Shown: positions 37,489-46,360 of the stretch, in pieces | Layout: each line of letters starts with the position of its first letter | How positions within the stretch are numbered: the stretch's first letter is position 1 | The notes under the pieces: generated by a model | Told to the model about the DNA's origin: nothing | Seen by the model: the letters and a program-made list of their open reading frames with translations, nothing else | The model's database searches: none | Translations under genes and position numbers: made by a program | Source of the DNA: Labrenzia sp. VG12 | Lineage (GTDB): Bacteria; Pseudomonadota; Alphaproteobacteria; Rhizobiales; Stappiaceae | Assembly (NCBI RefSeq): GCF_002237595.1 | Contig: NZ_CP022529.1 | Span: 1,364,001-1,428,000 of the forward strand | Reading direction: 5' to 3' | Length of the DNA: 64,000 nucleotides

Positions 37489-38820
37489 TTACCGCTCCCG
37501 AAGAGCGTGTGCGATCTGGTCCGTCACCGGCTTGACCAGGTAACTCAGAACCGTGCGGTCTTCCGTTTGCAGGAAGGTCTCAACGGGCATGCCCGGCACC
37601 AGCGCCTTGTCACCAAGCTTGTCGAGCTCATCATCGTCAATCACCATGCGCGCAACGTAGTAGCTGGTGCCTGTGCGCTCGTCTTCGGTCAGGTCGGCTG
37701 ACACGGTCAGCAATTTTGCCGTCAGCTCCGGTGTTGTCCGTTGATCGAAACTCGGAAACCGGACCCGGGCGACCTGGCCGGGCGACATCTGGTCGATGTC
37801 GACAGGCCGCACCTGAGCTTCGACAATCAACTGGTCCTCACGCGGCACGATCTGCATGACCGTCTCGCCAGGCGCAATGACACCGCCGATCGTATGTACC
37901 GACAACTGGTGCACATATCCGTTCTGCGGAGCCAGAATGTCGACACGGGTCAGTTCATCTTCCGCTGCAATCTTCTGCTCCTCAAGCTGGGCAATACGCG
38001 AGCGGACCTCCTGAAGCTGCTCCAGAACCTCGGCCCGGTAGGATTCCTCGATCTGAAGGATCTGGATTCGCCGTTCGCTGATGGCTTCCCTGGTGCGCGC
38101 GATCTGAGCAATCAGATCGCCATACTCACCGGACAGCCTGGCCTTCTCGCGGCGGAGCCCGGTGACCCGGCTCTTTGAAACAAGCTGCTTGTTGAGAAGC
38201 CCGCCAAGGTCGGCGAGCTCCTCTTCGATCAGCTCGATCTCCGAATCCTTCGCTTCAACCTGCGCCTCAAGCCCCTGTGTCTGCTTGTTGAACTGACGGA
38301 TCTGTTCTTCCAGCTGGTTCTTGCGGCCTTCCTTGGAATTGCGCCGGGCTTCAAGCAACAACTGCTGGCCACGTTCAATATCACCAAGCTCTGCGTTTCG
38401 CCCCTCCGGCCACTCGATCACGCTCAGGTCGTCGCGTTCGGCTTCCAGGCGCAGCTCTTGGGCCGTCAGTTCCGTCAATTGCTTTGTGATGACGGCCAGA
38501 TTGGCCCGGGTCACCGTATCGTCCAGGCTGATCAGCAGATCGCCCGCTGCGACCGTATCACCGTTCTTGACGCGAATGTCGCGGACAATACCGCCCTCGC
38601 GGTGCTGAACCTGCTTGGTGTTGGATTCCACCACGACGGTGCCGGACGAAACCACTGCACCGGAGATTTCGGTAAAGGTGGCCCAGCCACCAATTCCCCC
38701 GACCACAACCAGTGCCATGACAAACGCAAACAGAAGATGATTGCGAACCGTTCGGCGCAGTTCGACATCGGCGTCCTGGTTCTGCGGCTTGGCCCCAATG
38801 TCCTTGATCTTGTCTGCCAT
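37489..38820 (-). CDS. Type I secretion membrane fusion protein, HlyD/PrtE family
   Basis: 443 residues. A short cytoplasmic tail, one membrane helix (about 29-49, LLFAFVMALVVVGGIGGWATF), the lipoyl-like half EGGIVRDIRVKNGDTVAAGDLLISLDD, a long periplasmic coiled coil (about 110-300), the second lipoyl half DILAPQNGYVHQLSVHTIGG, and a beta-barrel ending in the family's GMPVETFLQTEDRTVLSYLVKP. It couples the ABC exporter to a TolC-type channel. It starts two bases after the ABC gene. Confidence 0.93.
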   Translation of the reverse strand: MADKIKDIGAKPQNQDADVELRRTVRNHLLFAFVMALVVVGGIGGWATFTEISGAVVSSGTVVVESNTKQVQHREGGIVRDIRVKNGDTVAAGDLLISLDDTVTRANLAVITKQLTELTAQELRLEAERDDLSVIEWPEGRNAELGDIERGQQLLLEARRNSKEGRKNQLEEQIRQFNKQTQGLEAQVEAKDSEIELIEEELADLGGLLNKQLVSKSRVTGLRREKARLSGEYGDLIAQIARTREAISERRIQILQIEESYRAEVLEQLQEVRSRIAQLEEQKIAAEDELTRVDILAPQNGYVHQLSVHTIGGVIAPGETVMQIVPREDQLIVEAQVRPVDIDQMSPGQVARVRFPSFDQRTTPELTAKLLTVSADLTEDERTGTSYYVARMVIDDDELDKLGDKALVPGMPVETFLQTEDRTVLSYLVKPVTDQIAHALRER

Positions 38821-38822
38821 CT

Positions 38823-40577
38823 TTACCGTCCCGGGCCAGCAACTGCGCGTTTTTGCTGCACAGGCTGCACCACTTGTCTAAGCACTTCTTCCTTGGGCCC
38901 GAAACCGGCCATCTTGCCGTCTTTCAGGCAGAGGATCTTGTCCACAGTCGCAATAGCACTCGGGCGATGGGCGATGATCACAACAATTGACCCCTTTTCG
39001 CGCATGGCCTTGATCGCGTTGGTCAAAGCCCCCTCGCCTTCCGCATCCAGATTGGAGTTCGGCTCATCCAGCACAACAAGGAACGGATCGCCATAGAGCG
39101 CTCTGGCCAAGGCAATGCGCTGCCGCTGTCCTGCAGACAGGGCGCGACCGGCCCGGCCAATCACTGTGTTGTAGCCTTCCGGCAAGCCGACAATAAGGTC
39201 GTGAACATCCGCGAGCTTGGCGGCCTGGATGATCAGGTCGGGAGAGGCATTGGAACTGAACCGGGCGATGTTTTCGGCGATGGTCCCGTCAAACAGTTGC
39301 AGGTCCTGCGGCAGATAACCGATGAATTCGCCGCGCCGTCCACTTGGCCACTGGCCGAGTTCGGCACCATCATAGCGAATAACACCCTTGAGTGTTGGCG
39401 AAGCACCAACAAGCGCGCGCGCAAATGTCGATTTGCCGGATCCGGACGGACCGATAACGCCAAGCCCGTCGCCGGCCTGTAACTCAAGCGAAACGTTCTG
39501 AACATAAGGCATGGCCTCGCCGAACGGACCGCAAAAGACCTGTTCGACCGTGATCTTGTCCTTCGGCAGCGGCAGGTCCATTTTTTCCGGCTCGGCCTCT
39601 GCGACCTGAAGCACTTCCCGCAGACGTTTCAAAGCTTGCCGGCTGGCGACAAAACCGCGCCACTGGGCAACCGCCTGTTCGATCGGAGCCAGGGCCCGCG
39701 AGGTCATGATGGAGGCGGCAATCATCACACCCGGCGTGATTTCCTGCTTGATTGCCAGCCAGGCGCCGACACCGAGGATCGTCGACTGCAGCACAAAACG
39801 GATCGTCTTGATGGCCGTTCCAAACAGACCGCTCCGGTCGGCCGCCCGGCGCTGTGTCGACAGGTAGTCGCCGTTCTGGGCGTTCCATTTGCTGGTCAGG
39901 GAATCCTGCATGCCCATGGCCGTCAGGACTTCCGAGTTCCGTTGCCCGATCTCGACATCAGCGGAGCGTCGCCCTGCCTGTCCGGCCGCTTCTTCGGAGG
40001 GTCCGCGCGACATCATCTCGTTGAGGCCGATCAAAACTGTGATGATCAGTGCCCCGCCAAGTCCGACCATGCCAAGCAACGGGTGGAACAGAAAGACGAT
40101 ACCTAGATATAGCGGCAACCAGGGAATATCGAATATGGCCGCCGGGCCGGGACCGGACAGAAACTGGCGCACCGTGTCCAGATCCTGAACCGGGCGCAGT
40201 TTTGCAGCCTTGCGTCCAAGCCTTACCGGCAAACTGTTGGAGACCTTGTAGACAATCCCGGAGAGGCGCGCATCGACCCGCTGTCCGAGACGCGACAGGA
40301 TGCGGCCTCGCACCCCTTCCAGCATGCCGTAAAAGGCATAGAGCACGATCGCCATCGTCCCGATGACCACCAGGGTCGGAACGGACCCGCTGGCAAGCAC
40401 ACGGTCATAGACCTGCAGCATGAACACCGGACCGGTGAGCATCAGGATGTTGATGACAAAACTGACGACGGCGACACCCCAAAACGCTGTGTGTACAGGA
40501 CGAAATGCCTGTGACACAGGATTGTCACGCGCATTGGCACGCTTGCTGTTCTGTTGTGCTGTCCCAGCCATCGGCAT
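38823..40577 (-). CDS. Type I secretion ABC transporter, PrtD family
   Basis: 584 residues: a membrane domain of about 320 residues (FVINILMLTGPVFMLQVYDRVL at its start) fused to an ATPase with Walker A GPSGSGKST, signature LSAGQRQRIALARAL and Walker B VVLDEPNSNLD. There is no N-terminal C39-like peptidase domain, so it is of the PrtD kind that exports substrates with an uncleaved C-terminal signal (proteases, RTX-type adhesins). No substrate or TolC gene is adjacent. Two ATGs lie at the start (MPM); either may be used. Confidence 0.93.
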   Translation of the reverse strand: MPMAGTAQQNSKRANARDNPVSQAFRPVHTAFWGVAVVSFVINILMLTGPVFMLQVYDRVLASGSVPTLVVIGTMAIVLYAFYGMLEGVRGRILSRLGQRVDARLSGIVYKVSNSLPVRLGRKAAKLRPVQDLDTVRQFLSGPGPAAIFDIPWLPLYLGIVFLFHPLLGMVGLGGALIITVLIGLNEMMSRGPSEEAAGQAGRRSADVEIGQRNSEVLTAMGMQDSLTSKWNAQNGDYLSTQRRAADRSGLFGTAIKTIRFVLQSTILGVGAWLAIKQEITPGVMIAASIMTSRALAPIEQAVAQWRGFVASRQALKRLREVLQVAEAEPEKMDLPLPKDKITVEQVFCGPFGEAMPYVQNVSLELQAGDGLGVIGPSGSGKSTFARALVGASPTLKGVIRYDGAELGQWPSGRRGEFIGYLPQDLQLFDGTIAENIARFSSNASPDLIIQAAKLADVHDLIVGLPEGYNTVIGRAGRALSAGQRQRIALARALYGDPFLVVLDEPNSNLDAEGEGALTNAIKAMREKGSIVVIIAHRPSAIATVDKILCLKDGKMAGFGPKEEVLRQVVQPVQQKRAVAGPGR

Positions 40578-40810
40578 CTCTTTCCTTCATCTTTCAAGAC
40601 CACTGGGCGTCCATCCGGTTTCATCCGGCTTCTGGTCTTTGCGCCTGCGATGCCAGTCGCAGCATCCGCCCGACACTGTACCTGAACTGATATTGCGGCA
40701 AAATTATCGATCAACCAGCAGGTCGAACTTTCGCAAAAGCCGATGCGCTGTTTCGTGCTGTGGCTTCTTCAGGTGAAGTTAGAATGACAGCTATCGCAAA
40801 TTTTCAGGAA

Positions 40811-40845
40811 AAACAAAGAGAAAGCCCGGCCGAGACCGGCCGGGC
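40811..40845 (-). terminator. Rho-independent terminator after coxM
   Basis: On the minus strand the stem GCCCGGCC-GGTCTC-GGCCGGGC (bases 40824-40845) is followed by TTTCTCTTTGTTTTT. It lies 25 bases after the coxM stop and should end the CODH-like operon. Confidence 0.88.
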
Positions 40846-40870
40846 AAAAAATGCTGTTGAAACCTGTGGT

Positions 40871-41671
40871 TTAACCGGCAGCGCTTACAGCACGCTTGGC
40901 CATGACTGTGACCAGGTTTGCGCGGTAGGCAGCCGAGCCATGAAGGTCGGCCAGCATGCCATCCGCATCCGGCGCAATTCCAGCGACGGCCTCAGGCGAA
41001 AAATTGCCAGAAAGCGCCGTTTCCATCTCCGGCATACGGAACACGCCGTCCTGTCCGGCACCGGTGACGGCCACCTTGACGCTGCCGTCCGAGCCCTTGG
41101 CAACGAAGACGCCTGCCATCGCATAGCGCGATGCCGGATTCGGGTATTTGGCATAGGCGCTGGCGGCAGCCCCCGGAAATTTCACAGAAACCACCACTTC
41201 ATCTTCGTCCAGTGCCGTTTCAAACATCCCGGTGAAGAACGCCTCGGCTGCAAGTTCGCGCTTGCTGGTCACCACGGTCGCTCCAAGCGCAACAAGGGCA
41301 GCCGGATAATCGGCTGCCGGGTCGTTGTTTGCGATCGAACCGCCAATGGTGCCCATATGGCGCACGGCGGGGTCGCCGATACCGCCGGCGAGCGACGCAA
41401 GCCCGGGCAGTGTCTGCTTCACGAGATCAGATGAGGCCACTTCGGCATGGGTCGTGGCAGCGCCGATGGAAACACCGTCGCCGTCAGCACAGATCCCTTT
41501 CATTTCCGCAATCTTCGTGACGTCGACAAGATCCGACGGCGCCGCCAGTCGCTGTTTCATGGTCGGCAGCAGCGTTTGACCGCCTCCCAGGAACTTTCCG
41601 TCGTCGGCTGCTGCCATCTTCTGTGCGGCATCTGCGACGGAGCCTGCGCGATGATAATTTGTTTCATACAT
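40871..41671 (-). CDS. coxM: Form II CODH-like molybdoenzyme, medium (FAD) subunit
   Basis: 266 residues, the FAD-binding subunit of the xanthine-dehydrogenase/CO-dehydrogenase family. The two FAD motifs are seen: DGKFLGGGQTLLPTMK near residue 26-41 (AGGQS-type, here GGGQTL) and the TIGGSIANNDPAADYPA segment near 107-123. It transfers electrons from the small subunit's Fe-S centres to an acceptor. It is last in a small-large-medium order. A 33-base gap separates it from the TPR-like gene upstream. Confidence 0.9.
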   Translation of the reverse strand: MYETNYHRAGSVADAAQKMAAADDGKFLGGGQTLLPTMKQRLAAPSDLVDVTKIAEMKGICADGDGVSIGAATTHAEVASSDLVKQTLPGLASLAGGIGDPAVRHMGTIGGSIANNDPAADYPAALVALGATVVTSKRELAAEAFFTGMFETALDEDEVVVSVKFPGAAASAYAKYPNPASRYAMAGVFVAKGSDGSVKVAVTGAGQDGVFRMPEMETALSGNFSPEAVAGIAPDADGMLADLHGSAAYRANLVTVMAKRAVSAAG

Positions 41672-41704
41672 GATGTTTCTCCCCCAATCCGGGTTCCGAT
41701 TTGA

Positions 41705-42187
41705 TCAATCTGTGAGCGAGGCGCAGGCGGGTTGGAATTCAATGGCCTTGAGGTCGCCTTCAAAGATTTCGCGGTCCTTTGGACCGGCTATCCTTGTGCC
41801 GAGCTCAAGAGCCTTGTTCCACATGTCGAGCGCACGGCCGGTTTCCCCGGCCATCTCGAGCGCCCGCGCCAACAATTCATGGGCATAGGCAAGGTCGAAG
41901 TCCTGCAGGACATCAAGATGGCGGTCGGTCAGGTCCATGGTCCTGTTGGCATGCCGAAGCGCTGCTTCGCAAAACCCCAGGACGACATAAACGCGACCGA
42001 TCAGCCACTCTCCGCGCTGCTGCTGAACCGGACCGCCAGCCTGCAGCCAGTGCCACAGGCTGCCATGGGCGGCATGGATCATCTCGTCACTTTCCGCAGC
42101 GGATCTGTCCCCTTTTTCAAGAAGGGTCCAGGTACGCTGATTGAGCGAAATGGCCAGAGACTTGTGATCCACATCCGCCATAGGCAT
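41705..42187 (-). CDS. TPR-like helical protein inside the CODH-like operon
   Basis: 160 residues from ATG 42187, which overlaps the coxL stop in TAATG; this translational coupling fixes the start. Not a known Cox subunit. The sequence is all-helical, with paired helices that look like two or three tetratricopeptide-like repeats (WLIGRVYVVLGFCEAALRHA; FDLAYAHELLARALEMAGETGRALDMWNKALELG). No signal peptide or metal site. Its position between the large and medium subunits suggests an assembly or regulatory partner of the enzyme, an inference only. Confidence 0.75.
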   Translation of the reverse strand: MPMADVDHKSLAISLNQRTWTLLEKGDRSAAESDEMIHAAHGSLWHWLQAGGPVQQQRGEWLIGRVYVVLGFCEAALRHANRTMDLTDRHLDVLQDFDLAYAHELLARALEMAGETGRALDMWNKALELGTRIAGPKDREIFEGDLKAIEFQPACASLTD

Positions 42188-44547
42188 TACTCGGCAGCCT
42201 GTTTCATGCCGGACTGGCACAGGGCCCAGACCTTCTCCGGCGACGCCGGCATGGTCAGGTTGTTGTCGCCGATGGCATCGGTGATCGCGTTGATCACGGC
42301 CGGCGGCGAACCGATGGCCCCGGCTTCCCCGCACCCTTTCATGCCAAGCGGATTGCCCGGGCATTCGGTGACATGCGTCGAAAGCTGATAGGACGGCACA
42401 TCGTCGGCGCGCGGCATGCAGTAGTCCATGTAGGACGCCGTCAGGAGCTGGCCCGTCTCATCGTAGGAAGCATTTTCCAAAAGCGCCTGGCCAATGCCCT
42501 GCGTGATGCCGCCATGAACCTGCCCCTCGACAATCATCGGATTGATGATGTTGCCGAAATCATCTGCTGCCACGAAGCTGACGATCTCGGTCTTGCCGGT
42601 GTCCGGGTCGATCTCCACTTCACAGACATAAGTCCCGGCCGGGAACGTGAAGTTGGTCGGGTCGTAGAACGCCCCTTCCTTCAATCCAGGCTCCATGCCC
42701 TCCGGCAGGTTGTGAGCGGTATAGGCAGCCAGAGCCACTTCGGTGAAGGACAGCTTCTTGTCGGTGCCCGCAACCTTCAGTTCACCACCCTCGATCTGGA
42801 TGTCGCCTTCCGCGGCCTCCATCAAGTGCGCGGCGATTTTCTTGGCCTTGGCTTCAACCTTGTCGAGCGCCTTGACGATGGCGGACATGCCGACTGCGCC
42901 GGAACGCGAGCCGTAGGTCCCCATGCCGAACTGGACCTTGTCCGTGTCGCCGTGAACAATGGAGACAGCGTCCGTGTCCAGACCAAACCGTTCACTGATT
43001 AGCTGGGCAAAGGTGGTTTCATGCCCCTGACCATGGCTGTGCGATCCGGTCAGAACCTCGATCGTACCGACCGGGTTGACCCGCACTTCGGCAGATTCCC
43101 AAAGCCCGACGCCGGCGCCGAGCGAACCGACGGCCGCAGACGGAGCAATGCCGCAAGCTTCAATGTAACAGGACAGGCCGATCCCGCGGAGCTTGCCCCG
43201 CGACGCGGCTTCCGCCTTGCGTGCAGCAAAGCCGTCATAGTCCGCTGCCTTCATCGCCGCATCAAGCGTCGCATCGTAGTTGCCTGCGTCGTAACACATG
43301 ATCACGGGCGTCTGGTGCGGGAACTCGCGGATGAAGTTCTTGCGCCGGAATTCGGCCGGCGACAGACCGACCTCGCGTGCAGCCGTCTCCATCACCCGTT
43401 CCAGAAGGTAGGTTGCTTCCGGGCGACCAGCACCGCGATAGGCATCCACCGGGGTGGTGTTGGTATAGACCGTCTTCACGTTGGCGTGGATCGCCGGAAT
43501 ATCATACTGGCCCGACAACAGCGTCGCATAGAGATAGGTCGGAACCGAGGACGAAAACAGCGACATGTAGGCGCCGAGATTGGCCACCGTCTTGACCCGG
43601 AAACCGATGATTTTGTTGTCAGCGTCAAGCGCGAGTTCCGCTTCGGACCTGTGGTCGCGTCCATGTGCGTCGGTCAGGAAGGCTTCTGTCCGGTCCGACA
43701 CCCATTTCACCGGGCGGCCGACGCGTTTGGAGGCCCACAGACAGACCATTTCCTCCGGATAGATGTAGATCTTCGAGCCGAATCCACCGCCGACGTCCGG
43801 CGCGATCACCCGCAGCTTGTGCTCCGGTGCCACATTGTAGAACGCCGACAGCACCAGACGCGCGACATGCGGGTTCTGGGAAGTGGTGTAGAGCGTATAG
43901 TGCTCTTCCGCCTCGTCGTAACCGGCCAGAGCCGCGCGCGGCTCCATGGCGTTCGGTACCAGCCGGTTGTTGTGAATTTCCATCCGGGTGACATGGGCGG
44001 CCTTTTCAAAGGCGGCATTGGTTGCTGCCTCGTCGCCGATCTCCCAGTCATAGATGAGATTGCCTTCGGCTTCCGGGTGAAGCTGCGGTGCCCCCGGCTC
44101 AAGCGCAGCCAGCGGGTCGATGACGGCCGGCAGCTCTTCATAGTCGACCACAACGGCATCGGCGGCATCCCGCGCCTGTGCCTGGGTGTCGGCCACGACA
44201 ACGGCCACGGCCTGACCGACATGCCGCACGATTTCCGGCTCCAGGGCGCGCCAGCCACCCATTTTCATCGGCGAACCATCCTTGGAGTGGATCATCCAGC
44301 CGCAGATCAGGTTGCCGATACCGTCGCCAACCAGCTGATCCCCCGTGAGCACCGCGTCAACGCCCGGCATCGCCAGGGCGGCGCTGGCATCAATTCCGGT
44401 CACTTTGGCATGCGCATGCGGTGAACGCACGAAGGCGGCATAGCCCATGCCGGGCATGGTCATGTCATCAGTATACCGGCCCTTGCCGGTTATGAAGCGC
44501 TTGTCTTCCTTGCGCAGGGCGCGGGCACCAATCCCATCAACTGCCAT
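42187..44547 (-). CDS. coxL: Form II CODH-like molybdoenzyme, large (Mo) subunit
   Basis: 786 residues, the molybdopterin-cytosine-dinucleotide subunit of the xanthine-oxidase family. The active-site loop reads AYRGAGR at 369-375, which marks form II (BMS-type) enzymes; the form I CO dehydrogenase loop AYxCSFR is absent. The base-catalytic Glu is E741 in GCGEAGAIGSPPA. Start MAVDGIGARALRKEDKRFITG is typical. Form II enzymes are widespread, and their true substrate is unsettled; several do not oxidise CO. Located 209 bases after coxS. Confidence 0.93.
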   Translation of the reverse strand: MAVDGIGARALRKEDKRFITGKGRYTDDMTMPGMGYAAFVRSPHAHAKVTGIDASAALAMPGVDAVLTGDQLVGDGIGNLICGWMIHSKDGSPMKMGGWRALEPEIVRHVGQAVAVVVADTQAQARDAADAVVVDYEELPAVIDPLAALEPGAPQLHPEAEGNLIYDWEIGDEAATNAAFEKAAHVTRMEIHNNRLVPNAMEPRAALAGYDEAEEHYTLYTTSQNPHVARLVLSAFYNVAPEHKLRVIAPDVGGGFGSKIYIYPEEMVCLWASKRVGRPVKWVSDRTEAFLTDAHGRDHRSEAELALDADNKIIGFRVKTVANLGAYMSLFSSSVPTYLYATLLSGQYDIPAIHANVKTVYTNTTPVDAYRGAGRPEATYLLERVMETAAREVGLSPAEFRRKNFIREFPHQTPVIMCYDAGNYDATLDAAMKAADYDGFAARKAEAASRGKLRGIGLSCYIEACGIAPSAAVGSLGAGVGLWESAEVRVNPVGTIEVLTGSHSHGQGHETTFAQLISERFGLDTDAVSIVHGDTDKVQFGMGTYGSRSGAVGMSAIVKALDKVEAKAKKIAAHLMEAAEGDIQIEGGELKVAGTDKKLSFTEVALAAYTAHNLPEGMEPGLKEGAFYDPTNFTFPAGTYVCEVEIDPDTGKTEIVSFVAADDFGNIINPMIVEGQVHGGITQGIGQALLENASYDETGQLLTASYMDYCMPRADDVPSYQLSTHVTECPGNPLGMKGCGEAGAIGSPPAVINAITDAIGDNNLTMPASPEKVWALCQSGMKQAAE

Positions 44548-44756
44548 GTTTTCTCTCCCAAATTCTTCGACCGGTCCCGCCTCAACCGGACTGTCTCCTC
44601 CAACCGGCCAGGCCGGCTCCGCCCAACGGGCGTCAATTGGATCAAGACCTGGCGGGCCACCCTTCGGGCCAGTCTCCTCCCGGCTGGAGAGGTGGCAAAG
44701 AGGTCTTGCTTGAACTCGGCGCGGTCTAGCCGCGCAGACGTGTGGGAAATCGCCGG

Positions 44757-45248
<492 letters not shown>

Positions 45249-45377
45249 GAATTCCTCTCCCTCATGAAATTCCGTGAGCCAAGGCTCGTGAAAGATCCGG
45301 CTTGTCACCGTGTTCTAGTGGGCTCAGCGGCGCGACCCGCTTTGGAACCCGATCATTTCAAAAATTGGACCGTCCGG

Positions 45378-46082
45378 TCAACTTGCAAGGGCAAGAACTA
45401 CGATTAAGGCCCCCAGAAGCACGAGCCCCCAGACCATCGGACCGCCAAAGGCATTCCGACCTGCCGCCGCTTCGATATTCTCCTCCGCCTTGTGGATTGT
45501 CTCCTCGACCGCGTGCTCCGCATCCTCGATTGCATGCAGGACTTCGCCAGGGGATTCCTCAATTGCGATCCGCTTTGCCTCTTCTGCAAGACCCGGATCC
45601 AGATCATCGCCCGCAACGTCCAGAGCGGGGCCCTCCTCGTGTGTTTCACCAACCATCTCGGAGAACTTTGTGAAAAAATCCTCCGCCATTTTCTTCGCGG
45701 TGGAATCAATCAACCGACTTCCAAGCTGAGCAAGTTTTCCGCCAACCTGTGCCTTAGCCTCATAGGACAGAACCGTCTCGTCCCCCTCTTCGGCAAGCGA
45801 CACATTTGCAGAGCCCTTGGCAAATCCGGCGACACCGCCCTTGCCTTCACCAACAATCGTGTAACTCTCTGGCGGATTGATATTTTCCAGCGTGACCGAA
45901 CCCTTGAACTTGGCTTTGACCGGTCCGATCTTCGACGTTACGGCAGCTGTCATTTCCGTGTCCGACGTCTTGTCTAGACTGTCGCAACCTGGAATACAGG
46001 CTTTGAGAACGTCAGGATCGTTCAAAGCCGCCCAGACTTTCTCCCGCTTAGCCGGAATCCGGTGGGAGCCGTTCATGTCCAT
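45378..46082 (-). CDS. coxG: CoxG-type SRPBCC protein with C-terminal membrane anchor
   Basis: 234 residues from ATG 46082 (MDMNGSHRIPAKREKVWAAL), with GGGGAG upstream. SRPBCC/Bet v1-like domain (1-145) with the family's LNDPDVLKACIPGCDSL and GKLAQLGSRLIDSTAKKMAEDFFTKF, then an acidic linker and one C-terminal membrane helix (about 212-232). CoxG recruits CO dehydrogenase to the membrane in carboxydotrophs, so it may tether this enzyme. It stands at the head of the cluster; the maturation genes coxD, coxE and coxF are not in the window. Confidence 0.88.
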   Translation of the reverse strand: MDMNGSHRIPAKREKVWAALNDPDVLKACIPGCDSLDKTSDTEMTAAVTSKIGPVKAKFKGSVTLENINPPESYTIVGEGKGGVAGFAKGSANVSLAEEGDETVLSYEAKAQVGGKLAQLGSRLIDSTAKKMAEDFFTKFSEMVGETHEEGPALDVAGDDLDPGLAEEAKRIAIEESPGEVLHAIEDAEHAVEETIHKAEENIEAAAGRNAFGGPMVWGLVLLGALIVVLALAS

Positions 46083-46360
46083 GTGTTTTTCTCCCCAGGT
46101 CGCTCGTTGGCGATTTTTCAATGGCTTAGCGAATACGCCCCCTTCGGCAGCGCATTCATAAAACGCGTCACCGTTATGAGAACGTGTTTCGTGCAAAACT
46201 TCAATCGCTTAAATGAAAGTGCCTGCAATTTGGCCGGATGTGTCGACTGGGCAGCAGACGCTCGTCAAGGCAGCCGCGACTTTGCAACAGCCGCAAGCGG
46301 CAGGGCGCCGACACGTGAGGCCTGACGTTTCTAGCCAGATGATCTTGTGCGAGATAGTGT

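Noticed and set aside
43021..44424. A 467-residue plus-strand frame
   Set aside because: Antisense to coxL; composition of a shadow frame.
44646..44680. Possible hairpin in the coxS-coxL spacer
   Set aside because: The arms pair only with a bulge and have no T tract; it may be a transcript-processing structure but cannot be supported from sequence.
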